Origin: Ixodes scapularis
Lineage: Eukaryota > Arthropoda > Arachnida > Ixodida > Ixodidae
Reading direction: 5' to 3'
Assembly: GCF_016920785.2 (NCBI RefSeq)
Contig: NW_024609835.1
Location: 171,798,995 to 171,862,994 of the forward strand
Length of the DNA: 64,000 nt
This document shows positions 43,522-52,630 of this stretch, in pieces (position 1 is the first letter of the stretch; the number at the start of each line of letters is the position of its first letter). The notes under the pieces are model-generated. The model worked only from the letters and a program-made list of their open reading frames with translations. It was not told the origin of the DNA and searched no databases. A program made the position numbers and the translations under genes.

Positions 43522-43722
43522 AAGTATTTGAAGATCGATGATGGACGTCGATCGTCTCGAGGTAATGTAACGTAATAACATTATATAAATAATAAACTTG
43601 TTGAAGGACTGAACGACTCAATTTTTCAATTCTTGGATTGTAAGATGGCGGTAGCCTATAGTACTTACTGTTGATGAAGAGCAATATGAGATGACGAGGT
43701 AATGATCAAATGATGAGGCTCT

Positions 43723-44306
43723 ATGAGGACGACGACATTAGTGGGTGTCGAACCACAACGTACAGTGCCAGATTTGTTTCAATTATCGTGTACCCAAATA
43801 CTTTCTTCACCCGCAACAGTATATGGTAGAATCAATGAGGATGCTGCTTTACAACTGTACGTGGGACAGGAAAACTGCACTGTGCAGAAGTGCGGCTTAT
43901 TCGTTAATATGAGAGACGGATTTCTAGCAGCATTCCCTGATTGACTACGTGGAACAAATTGCCTTGTTGACGTAAAGTGTCCCCGCTCCAAAAGATTCTT
44001 GAAGCATACTTAAACCGCAAAGGAGTATGAGACGAAAAATAAAAAAAGGAGTCTGGTGTGAAAGGTCCAAATCACCACCATAGCTTCTACTGTCAAATAC
44101 AAGGGCAGTTACACAATACACAAAGAGAGTTTTGTGATTTAGTTATGTTTACACTTAAGGGCATTGATATCCAACGTATTCAGAGAGATGATACCTCCTG
44201 GTCAACCAACATAGAGCCTTTTCTACTCAACTTTTACATGGAAGGCCCGACTTCCGCTGAAATTCCTCACGTAGACGAGTCGTCCGACCGAATAAACTGC
44301 CATTGA
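43723..44306 (+). pseudogene. YqaJ-type exonuclease relic
   Basis: Plus-strand pieces in order: GRINEDAALQLYVGQENC (about 43824), MRDGFLAAFPD (43909-43941; FxAxSPDG in the family), LVDVKCPRSKRF (43960), then in another frame HSFYCQIQGQLHNTQREF with CDLVMFTLKGI (44080-44170) and QRIQRDDTSW. This is the order of catalytic elements in YqaJ/lambda-exonuclease-like nucleases (G-x-E, PDG, E/D-x-K, Q-Q). Such genes travel with ISL2EU-type DNA transposons. A stop replaces the residue after FPD and several breaks follow, so it is inactive. No transposase was found beside it. Confidence 0.7.
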
Positions 44307-44329
44307 TCCCGACCTGGGAATCTCTCGAT

Positions 44330-45003
44330 CTTTGTTTGTAGGCCATAGTATCATGAGATCGAGGGGTGTTTTCTTCGTCCGCCGAATATTGCTTCGGCTG
44401 GTTTTTTTCGGTGCAAGATGAGACCGTCGCGTGCTGCCGAAACAAGAACCTGGCGATTCTTCACTGAACTGCTTCTTCCGTAAACTTCAAAAGGGCTTTT
44501 TTTTTTTTTTTTTCGTTTTGCACACCATCTGTTCTGCTGCTTGCCCGTTAGTTGCAGGATGGCATGCCTGATGCCGGTTTTTTTTTCTTCAAAAACTTGT
44601 TTTTTTATTATAAGCAAGATTTGGCGCGTTATCAAAGAAAAGTATTTTCGGCAGGGCAAAAGTAGGTAAAAGAGACCTAGAACGTCAATGACGTGTTTGG
44701 ACTTCGTGGCAAGCATCGTGTAAACTTCCAGCCACTTAGAGTACGCATCGCGCATGACTCTGCAGATGTGAATACGTTTCGCCACCCACCGACTGAATAG
44801 TGGATCGTTTTCAGTTACAGTTCATGATGGCGTTCGACTCAAGTAAGACTTCGAGTCTTTCCACAAAGTTAGCCCAGGTGCCAGGGCTTTTGTCGAAAGC
44901 AGTAAGTGTTCGAAACGTCGACAACGTCGATAGCCACGTCTTGTGCTTGAGACTGGACACTTAATATTGCTGAGAAGAAACCTGCTTCTTCGTCTGCCAT
45001 GAG
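44330..45003 (-). pseudogene. gypsy D remnant: gag N-terminus fused to integrase fragments
   Basis: Minus strand: MADEEAGFFSAILSVQSQAQ (from 45001) and, after a shift, FDKSPGTWANFVERLEVLLE (about 44895-44830), a gypsy gag start. It is followed after only tens of bases by integrase core sequence DAYSKWLEVYTM (44750-44715), then more 3' pol-like sequence to about 44330. RT and RNase H are missing, so a large internal deletion joined gag to integrase. A poly(T) run at 44498-44513 adds to the decay. Confidence 0.55.
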
Positions 45004-45337
45004 TCGTCCGATATCAGGTCATCACCGCAACACCATCTCCCGAAAAAACAGTTAGCAATCACTTTCTACTTATAAATTCCCGAACGCTCATAACTTGCCG
45101 TCGCTAAAGGCCGTTCATTCATAGCGTCTTCATTGCAAATAAACGTCTTCCTATTTCTTCTGATGGCTTTCATCATATTCCTCCTAAGCTGTACTTACAA
45201 CGTTATGTGTGTCGGCACTTCCGAAAATATTGCAAGGGCGTTTGTTTTCTGGGAACCCCTATAATGTAACAACCTTTACAGCATCTTCCGGACCCCGTGA
45301 AACACAATATTTCGTGACGTTATTTTAGTCGTCATTA

Positions 45338-45469
45338 GAGAGTTTTAGTAGATCGTGTTTTCAGGCCACACTAATCGTAGCGGGAGCTCGCGCTGCCACT
45401 TGGATGCATGCTCTGAAGCGCGCGCTCGTAGCGGTAGCGGGCCTTTGAAAACGATCTACTAAAACTCCC
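45338..45469. mobile_element. MITE, 132 bp, 20-bp inverted ends
   Basis: Ends GAGAGTTTTAGTAGATCGT and (reverse complement) GGGAGTTTTAGTAGATCGT; the interior is GC-rich (GTAGCGGGAGCTCGCGC and GTAGCGGTAGCGGGCC). Flanks are AT-rich; the duplication is unclear. Confidence 0.75.
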
Positions 45470-45843
45470 TATTAATATGGTGAGGTAAGTACCGTAAATC
45501 GCGAAGCAGTTTACTTAACTTCCACTTCCACTGGTGTCTTGGAAGACTGAGTCATATTGAGTCTACTGAGCGTGGATTCCTGCAGAGAACATTTTCATTG
45601 ATAGAATATTGACACGCCAATCAACATTTGATTCCTTCTTGGTAAGATTTATTGCGAAAGCCCGATACAACCGCCGAACCGCATCTACCTATATCAGAGA
45701 ACAATTTATACCCAGCCTGACATTCTTGCATACATCCGTTTGATGGGCCACGCTAGTTGAGCTAGCTGAGCACAGCTGGCAGCGGCGCGAGCAAGGCCAC
45801 GAGGGGAACGTGATGGTGCTCGAGCTATCCCACTGCGAACCAA
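45470..45843. other. no recognisable feature
   Basis: Nothing recognised. Confidence 0.35.
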
Positions 45844-45845
45844 TA

Positions 45846-46360
45846 GACCCTTTCCGGAATTCAATCTGGCAACTTTGATCACTATCATCATCTGAAAAAT
45901 GGCAAATGTGCGATACTAATGGCGGCCTTCTGTTTAGTGATGAAGGAAGAAGTTGAAGATACTCCTAAGCAGATAACTCGATGCCTATACATTTTAGACG
46001 TCAGCGCGGCGTGAAGCAGGAATTGGCTGCAAGAGCTGCGTAAGCGCTTATTTTTAACTCTGGTCCAGTCCATCTGTTAGTAGCCCACACTTGGCTTCAA
46101 ACCCCCTTGATGTATAGAATTTTGTCGAGGCGTCTATGTCGGCTGGCGTTTCGTTTTGACTGATTGCATCTTTTTCGCCATCGACACTGAGATTGAAAAA
46201 GAACTGTGCAGTGAAGCGCGCGTTCTCGTTTACCGTTGACTTGCGAAAGTGGCGGTGCCCCACAAGATACTGCAGACCACAGGTTCATTGCCGCCATTAG
46301 TACGGTTAAAGTTAAACTGCCATTTGAGTCACCAGATGGCACTGAATTCCGGAAAGGGTC
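45846..46360. mobile_element. TA-flanked DNA element T2 (515 bp)
   Basis: Ends GACCCTTTCCGGAATTCA and its inverted copy, flanked by TA at 45844-45845 and 46361-46362. Interior frames on the minus strand (46342-46054) show no domain I recognise. Confidence 0.7.
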
Positions 46361-46364
46361 TATA

Positions 46365-48380
46365 GGTCTGTTCGATTTGGCCAGAAAGTTCTGAACTAGT
46401 TCTGTCCGAGTTCATGTGCAGGAGTCGTGCAGCGGCGGCGCAGAACCAGTGCAGCTGCCGCGCTAGGACTGGCGCTGTGATCGGCTTTCCGAGCGGAAGC
46501 ACTGGGTGTCGTCCGGATCTGTTGGCTCTTGTTTCTAAACGCCAAGTTTTATGCTATATTTATTTGTTCGTGGGTTGATGAGACAATTTGTGTTTCCTTA
46601 GCTTTAAAGTATAATAACAGAACCTTTTCTGTGATTATTTTTTATTCGCGTACTAAAAACGTTTTCTGCACGAAATGTGTTTCTGTCTGTATTTTTAACG
46701 GCCGTTCGGTTTCTCTCATTTCCATAACCGTTCGTGTCCTTCACATTCATTTGGCAATACTAGATTCATTTCTAGTCTCTCCAGTGTCGCATTTCTACGA
46801 TATATTCGCGGCATCGGGATGATTTTGCGTCGGGAGTCACTGGCGGCAGCGCGCTGTCGGTAGCGGTCACCTCGAAGACGAAGGCCTGACGATGGCGTTT
46901 TGGCCAAGACAGTTATCGACCGAAACTATCGCGTCAAGCTAAAGCGTTTATGCTGATTCTCAAGAAAGCACTGCATGGAACTACCAAGCCAATCCCGATT
47001 CTCGGCATCGTTTTTCCCAGGCACGTTATTGGGCGTCCAGATACCAGCGGACAAAGCGCGTAGTACTATCCTCAGCTACGGAGCATGCGAGGGCCAATGT
47101 ACTAAATCCCAGACCTCTGCAATATATCGGAGTCGTCAGTACGCATCCAGGAACAACTGAAAGCGGGGACAATCAAGAGTGCAATACCTTTCCCGGGCGG
47201 GTAAAGAAGAATATCAACACTGTGCACCCCCACATAACATTAAAAAAAAACAATTTACGTGATCCAGTATTTCAACACTTACCACAGGGAGCCAAACCTA
47301 CACGAGCAGGTGCTTAGAACGCTTTCAGAATATCATAATCAATCAAACTCCTTATGATCTCAATCCCGCTTCCACCGCGGGTACGTAATTATCATAATTG
47401 GGAGGAAATGCAACGTCCGTACCGGCGTTATTGTTAAACATCGCAGACATTTCAGCAAGAGCCGCGAAAAATGGCACCGCGAGCAGAGACGGACGAGGAG
47501 TGTCGTCTTCTATCGCCGTCTGCTCTTGTCGTCTGCTTCTGCACGGACGCTGAACTGACTCTGGAGCCGGTGCAAGATTTTGAGGAACTGGGTCTGAACT
47601 CGTTCAGAACTTGGATGAATCGAACGCGCCAGTGCAGCGGCCGGGCAACTTCCGGTTGAATCGAATGCGCCAGTTCCTGCACTGCTGAGCTATAGTCGGT
47701 TGGAAGCTAAGAAAAAACCGGAAATGCCTCTCAGAGGAAAATGTAATCCTACGCCGAGAAACGCCAGCCAATCGTTTTCATGACGTCACGATTCCGTGGA
47801 CCAATCGCGATCCTTTTGAAGAAAAAGAAAAGCTCAACATGGCTGCTGGCCTTAGCAACGCGACGCTAGTTTCTCGTGACAATTATTCTGCTTTTTTGCA
47901 CCGTGTTTTACGTGCCCGAGGTTACGCCACGAAATCTTAATGGTATCGGCTTGCGTTTGCAGCAGTTTTTGCGCGACAGCGTGAGAATCCAGCGACGCTA
48001 TCGCCAACGAAAATTTCGAAGCGGGCGCGAGGCTTAGCACTGCTGAGAGGTATGTTAGACGGTATGTTAGACAGTATCTTGGACAGAAAATGAATTGGGA
48101 AGACGGTACATTGGACATGACTTTCTTTCTTTACTAAACAGCTATTTCGTTCACAAAAACGTATTCTAACTTATTTAAATGTCCTGAATGATTTAAATAA
48201 ATATTGTAGTAGTTTAAGACACGTTTCCTGGAGGAAGAAAAAGCAACGTTGCTAGCGAACTACTTTCTCGACGGCGGAGGCACTTCAGATGGGCGCCATG
48301 CGCTTGTGGGTGGAGCTAAAAGATTGTTCTTAGGTTGCATTCGACTATAGTTCAGCCAGTTCAGGCGAATCAAACAGACC
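46365..48380. mobile_element. TA-flanked DNA element T3 (2016 bp) with T1 copy nested inside
   Basis: Left end GGTCTGTTCGATTTGGCC, right end (reverse complement) GGTCTGTTTGATTCGCCT; TA at 46363-46364 and 48381-48382. It abuts T2 through a shared TATA. T1 copy 2 (47693-48347) lies only 33 bp inside its right end. Short frames; no transposase recognised, so non-autonomous. Confidence 0.65.
47693..48347. mobile_element. T1 copy 2 (655 bp), internally deleted
   Basis: Same ends as 12914-13928 (TAGTCGGTTGGAAGC ... GGTTGCATTCGACTA), flanked by TA. Nearly identical to copy 1 but without its central 360 bp; the join lies near 48047-48055, where GGTATGTTAGAC is repeated. Confidence 0.8.
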
Positions 48381-48463
48381 TAATGTTTCGGCCACCCCAC
48401 TAAAGCCCCTGGATATGTTTTCGTTTGTCTTTGCAAGTAGCGCCAAATGCGCGAGCGCACGTG

Positions 48464-48551
48464 GCCCAGGTCTCGAGCGGCCCTTGGAAGCAAATGGCGG
48501 CGCAGCACTGAAATGAGCGGCCCTTGGAAGCGAATGGCGGCGGAGCACCCG
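48464..48551. repeat. short tandem duplication
   Basis: GAGCGGCCCTTGGAAGC.AAT with GGCGGCG.AGCAC occurs twice about 41 bases apart (near 48475 and 48516). Confidence 0.75.
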
Positions 48552-48639
48552 CTCGTGGCACGTGTCTTGCGCATTTCCACAACAATGGTTGGTGGTACTT
48601 GTGAAAACACTTTTATCAAGGGGCTTTACACCCCACGGG

Positions 48640-49475
48640 TGCGTGTCGCCATCTATTGGTTGAACTAACGCCTTGTTCAAGATGGCTGCCAAGGTGCAAC
48701 CCCACCGTGCACGACGTTTTGGTGCTTTTCTGACGGCCTATAACTTTATTTCTGAATACCTTACAATTATAAAACTAATGTCATATAAAAGAGCTGGTTT
48801 TGAGCATTACTTTAATGTCTCAATATTACAATTATTTTTAGTCGTTATTTAATTATTTATTTTTTAATAGACCACCGTCTCTAATATTGAAAAAATCATT
48901 TCTCGAGTTATAACGTCCCATTGTCCACGATATTTTACGTGAGCGTACGGTTGGATATAATTAATTGAAAAAGAAAGCAACAAACTGTACAGATAATGTA
49001 TATTTTGAAATAGAAAATAAAGTTTGAAATTATAATAGTTTAAGGGGCTATAAAAACTGAATCACGTGAACTAATCAAAATAACGAGACATTAAATTACG
49101 AAGCATCCTTTGATATTACATTTTCCAGAACTTCCATATTGATATACTGCGCGTTAAGAATGTTATAGGACTTCAAACTTTTCCCATTCAGTTACGGCAA
49201 ATTGCAGTTTCTTAATATAAAATCCAGATGGTGACACGTGTTCAAGAATAGCTTGATATGCATTTTCCGTCGTGTGCCGCTTGGAACGCCACGTGAAAGA
49301 CAAAAAAAGCGCCAGATGTCAGAGTGACAGATGCCTGGATGACCGCAGTAAGCGAGCCAGACGCGTCAGAACAACAAGCGCGAGGTTGCGGGTGCACCAC
49401 AGCTGCTTTGGCGCGCGTTCTACTGTGCGTCCCTACACATTCCTAATGATACTCTAGTAGGGCTAAACTAGAGGC
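48640..49475. other. AT-rich stretch, no gene recognised
   Basis: Nothing recognised apart from AT-rich DNA. Confidence 0.4.
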
Positions 49476-49800
49476 CCTAAATAAGCCACGCTTCAGAGTA
49501 ATGCCACTTACGAATATTGGTGCTTAAATTCATGGTTGTTAGTTATCTGAAGCTGTATCTGAAATCACAGGAAACGGTGTTCCTTCCTCCACAAATGTTT
49601 AAAAAGTTCACGACAATGCAAAACAATATATTACATGAGCTTTCCAACACTGGAAATAATGCGGGGGAAGTCGCACTTTTTAATCATGGCGATCGGCAGT
49701 TGAGTCTGATTTGTACAAAACATAAAGACGGCGGCGCCCACAACAATATCGAGGAAAGTTGTGCCGATACTTTTGATCGTATCTCATTTAGTGACTCTAG
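49476..49800. repeat. FB3 single-arm copy
   Basis: Matches the right arm of 42231-42993 (AAATAAGC.ACGCTTCAGAGTA at the inner end; CATTTAGTGACTCTAG at the outer end). The 106-codon frame across it has no counterpart in the other arms. Confidence 0.7.
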
Positions 49801-49822
49801 GCTAAACCAAGTGCGGTGGGGG

Positions 49823-50130
49823 ATCATTGGCCGATAACAAAAATAATTGTGGTTGTGGGGATATTTATACAGCGTATATAGTTGGTCAGTCATTTCAAAG
49901 TTGCGACGAGTCACTCGCTGTAGGTGAGAAATTTAGCCAGTGCACTACAGCCTCGGGTTTAAACTGCACCACGCAGTCGTGATACACGACCACACGCCGG
50001 TACGATGCTCATCCAGATCGAAACGGGCAGGGGTGGGGATTTAACCCAGGATCCCTGGGTTCTGCACCGCGAGCTTTCGCTCCACGTGCTCGGAGCTGGT
50101 GTGCGTAACCCACTCGGCCACCGATCCCCC
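49823..50130 (-). mobile_element. SINE S-B, copy 2 (first of a tandem pair)
   Basis: Minus strand: GGGGGATCGGTGGCCGAGTG, GCACACCAGCTCCGAGCACG, a long variable arm, CCTGGGTTAAATCCC (B-box-like), body and a tail through GACTCGTCGCAACTTTGAAA to about 49823. The head is a good class-II (Ser/Leu) tRNA resemblance. Confidence 0.8.
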
Positions 50131-50131
50131 G

Positions 50132-50459
50132 ATTATTGGCCGAATAATTGGGGTTGTGTGAATATTTAGACAGCGTGTAGTTGATCAGTCATTTCAAAGT
50201 TGGGACGAGTCACTCGCTGTAGGTGAGAAATTTAGCCAGTGCAGTGCAACCGCTAGCCTGGGGTCTTTAACGTGCACCACGCAGTAGTGGCACACGACCG
50301 CACGCCGGTACCATGCTCATCCATAGTGAAACGGGCAGAGGTGGAGATTGAACCTATAGGATCCATGGGTTCTGCAGCGCGAGCTTTCGCTCCGCGTGCT
50401 CCGAGCTGGTGTGCGCTAGCCAAAGGCTCTGCGCTAGCCCACACGGCCAGCGATCCCCC
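50132..50459 (-). mobile_element. SINE S-B, copy 3 (second of the tandem pair)
   Basis: Repeats the whole unit of copy 2 including its 3' tail (ATTGGCCGA ... CACTCGCTGTAGGTGAGAAA), joined head to tail within one or two bases. Its head carries a small extra duplication (GCGCTAGCC twice). Confidence 0.8.
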
Positions 50460-50460
50460 C

Positions 50461-50675
50461 TGATCATTGGCCGAGTATGCCGGCGCACCGCAGATCGGAG
50501 CACGTGGATAAATGCGCGAGCGCGAGCTCCATTCAAAGCACGGAGCTCACGCTGCAGAGCCTGCAGGGACTATGAGTTCAATCACCCATCTGCATCGTAC
50601 AGGCGTGCGATCGTGTATCACTACTGCGCGACGCACGTTAAAAACCCCGAGCTAACGATTTTACTGCACTGGCTA
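50461..50675 (+). mobile_element. SINE S-B, copy 4, inverted relative to copy 3
   Basis: Plus strand: TGATCATTGGCCGAGTATG, head, GAGTTCAATCACC, body GTGCGATCGTGTATCACTAC and tail CACTGGCTAA. Head-to-head with copy 3 with almost no spacer. Confidence 0.75.
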
Positions 50676-50689
50676 ACTTTATAATATAC

Positions 50690-50928
50690 AACGGGTAACA
50701 ATGTCGTAACAATGTGTCCTTAGCTGTGCATTCTTTTGAGAGTCAATTGGGAGTTGCACACTGCAAATGCAGCCTTTTTTTGGTATGGATAGAGATGAAC
50801 GAGGTGCTAACACATTCCTCCCCGTGATCTTTGATAGCTCGTGCCTCGAGCATCTCACGTGCAAACGGATTCTTGTTTGTTGCCAGAATGGTGATGTTGC
50901 TGAATGCTGCACTGCAATTGCGAATCTT
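50690..50928 (-). pseudogene. Penelope-like element C, endonuclease C-terminal part
   Basis: Minus strand from 50928: KIRNCSAAFSNITILATNKN, PFAREMLEARAIKDHG, CVSTSFISIHTKK, stop. This continues exactly the protein broken off at 56286. HC-C-C, REMLEA and CVS-SFIS-H are the Penelope GIY-YIG core. In the joined reading this part has no stop before its natural end. Confidence 0.85.
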
Positions 50929-51256
50929 GGGGAGGCGCTGCGAGCGCTGCAAGAAAGAAGACGTGGTTTCTAAAAGCTCCGTAGGAATTGGTCGCCCACT
51001 GCGGAAATCGCGGTCTAATAGAGTCATAAAGTTGCCCGGAAGCATATCGAGACCTCCGGACCTCGGTGAGCTGTCTCGCCCAACGTTCCTTTCTACCCTT
51101 AATTTTTGGAAAGACCTGCAAGAGCATCGCCTGATAGTTAGGCCTAACGAGGATTCGCCGAGCAATGCTGGCACGCAGCCGACGGAGGCAGCTGTGGTAG
51201 GGCACGTCGCTCTCCCGGCTGACCCCCAGCGCGCTGCGTCGCCCACGCCAACAACC
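50929..51256 (+). promoter_or_regulatory. LINE-3 5'UTR / presumed internal promoter region
   Basis: Bases between the insertion point and the first in-element ATG of ORF1. LINEs of this type are usually transcribed from promoter elements in the 5'UTR; no specific motif is claimed. Confidence 0.5.
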
Positions 51257-52630
51257 ATGTCGCAACTATTCCTTACCACGCCCTTGACAACCCAAGCCAA
51301 CATTCAAGGTGACAATCTACCCAGTGCTCTGAGTACTGGCCACCCAACATACACGACTACAGACGGTGGTGACCCCATGGAATTCCAGGCCCCCAGCGGC
51401 TCTGGGAACACAGTGAAAAGGACGTATCAAGACCCCATGTTCCAGAAAGACTTGGAGAAACTGGAGGAACCAACAAAAAAGGTAAGGGCCACCCCAGGAA
51501 ATCCCTCCAGTCCCTATCCCACCCCTTCCCCCTCACAATCGTACCGTGTTCACATACGTCCCCTCACACGACATGACATCACTTCGGTTCCAACGAAACG
51601 AATTCAACAAGTTATTGACCGCTGCCTGGGCACTACTGGTTACAAAGGCTACGTCGTGTACAAGTCGACTAACTCAATCACCGTACACCTGGCCTCCCTA
51701 ACAGACGCACAAAAAATGTGCACATTGACAGTGATACCACTATCAGAAGACCAACAACTGCCAGTACAGTCGTACTTTGCATCGGGACCTAACATTCAGA
51801 AATGCGTTATATACGACATTGACCCGGAAGACACCCCTGAAACCATATGTCATGAATTGACATCCCATTCACACACCGTGCTCACTACCCGATTTATGGG
51901 AAAGAGTCGCACTTGCCTAGTGACGGTACAAGGCCCCGAGCGTCTTCCTGAGCGCTTCTTCTACTATGGCCGCGTCCTGCACCCGAAACCCTACCTCCCA
52001 AGGGCAATATTCTGCTATCGGTGCTATAAACAAGGTCACATGCAAGCATTCTGCCCCCAGCGTAATATCGACCCAGAACGGACTACACCAGAGGGACAAC
52101 CGCGATACAGATGCGGCCTGTGTAAATCAGATGACCATGACATGACGGCCCCAAACTGTCCGATGAAACAGAGGGCCACAGCCCGGTTGCGTCAGACCGT
52201 GCGTACGATAGGGCAGACGGTCCCCACTTACAATCGCTATCAGCTGCTTGATAACGCGTCGGAGGGACCACTGGAAGAAAATACATCCGGGTCACAGCAA
52301 CCCCTATATTCGAGTGTACTCAAAAGAAACAAACGTCCGCGAGGGCGGCCCCAACATGAAGCAGAAGCTCCACATCAGCCGGAGGATGACATCGACGCCC
52401 AGATAGAGGCATTATCCAAAGAGCTCGAGCGCCTTCGGAGACACAAAGAGTTGGTAACCGCACGACGACAAAAAACAGGAGCAACGGTGCCTACATCGTC
52501 CGGCGAAACAAGTGCACAGACTAATGCACCACATCAATCACAAAAAGCCCCTCAAGTAGTCTGGACAGCCATCCTAGAACGCCTCACTGAGATGACACGA
52601 CTCATTGAGGACTGTTTGCACCATGTCTAA
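51257..52630 (+). CDS. LINE-3 ORF1, zinc-knuckle nucleic-acid-binding protein (457 aa)
   Basis: The open frame extends upstream to 50831, but the first 33 codons lie in flanking Penelope DNA, so the start is taken at ATG 51257 (MSQLFLTTPLTTQ), the first ATG inside the element. It has a Pro/Ser/Thr-rich N-terminus, a middle domain with YRVHIRPLTRHDITSV and GYKGYVVYKSTNSITVHLAS, then two knuckles: CYRCYKQGHMQAFC (CX2CX4HX4C) and CGLCKSDDHDMTAPNC (CX2CX4HX6C). The C-terminus is charged, with a coiled-coil-like DAQIEALSKELERLRRHKE. It should package LINE RNA. The stop overlaps the ORF2 start (ATGTCTAA). Confidence 0.9.
   Translation: MSQLFLTTPLTTQANIQGDNLPSALSTGHPTYTTTDGGDPMEFQAPSGSGNTVKRTYQDPMFQKDLEKLEEPTKKVRATPGNPSSPYPTPSPSQSYRVHIRPLTRHDITSVPTKRIQQVIDRCLGTTGYKGYVVYKSTNSITVHLASLTDAQKMCTLTVIPLSEDQQLPVQSYFASGPNIQKCVIYDIDPEDTPETICHELTSHSHTVLTTRFMGKSRTCLVTVQGPERLPERFFYYGRVLHPKPYLPRAIFCYRCYKQGHMQAFCPQRNIDPERTTPEGQPRYRCGLCKSDDHDMTAPNCPMKQRATARLRQTVRTIGQTVPTYNRYQLLDNASEGPLEENTSGSQQPLYSSVLKRNKRPRGRPQHEAEAPHQPEDDIDAQIEALSKELERLRRHKELVTARRQKTGATVPTSSGETSAQTNAPHQSQKAPQVVWTAILERLTEMTRLIEDCLHHV

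Noticed and set aside
50100..50131. functional tRNA-Ser at the S-B SINE head
   Set aside because: A and B boxes are recognisable but the cloverleaf is degraded and the unit continues into a SINE body repeated five times.
50743..51303. 186-codon minus-strand frame
   Set aside because: Its downstream third is real Penelope endonuclease, but the rest is antisense to LINE-3 5'UTR and ORF1; the fusion is created by the insertion.
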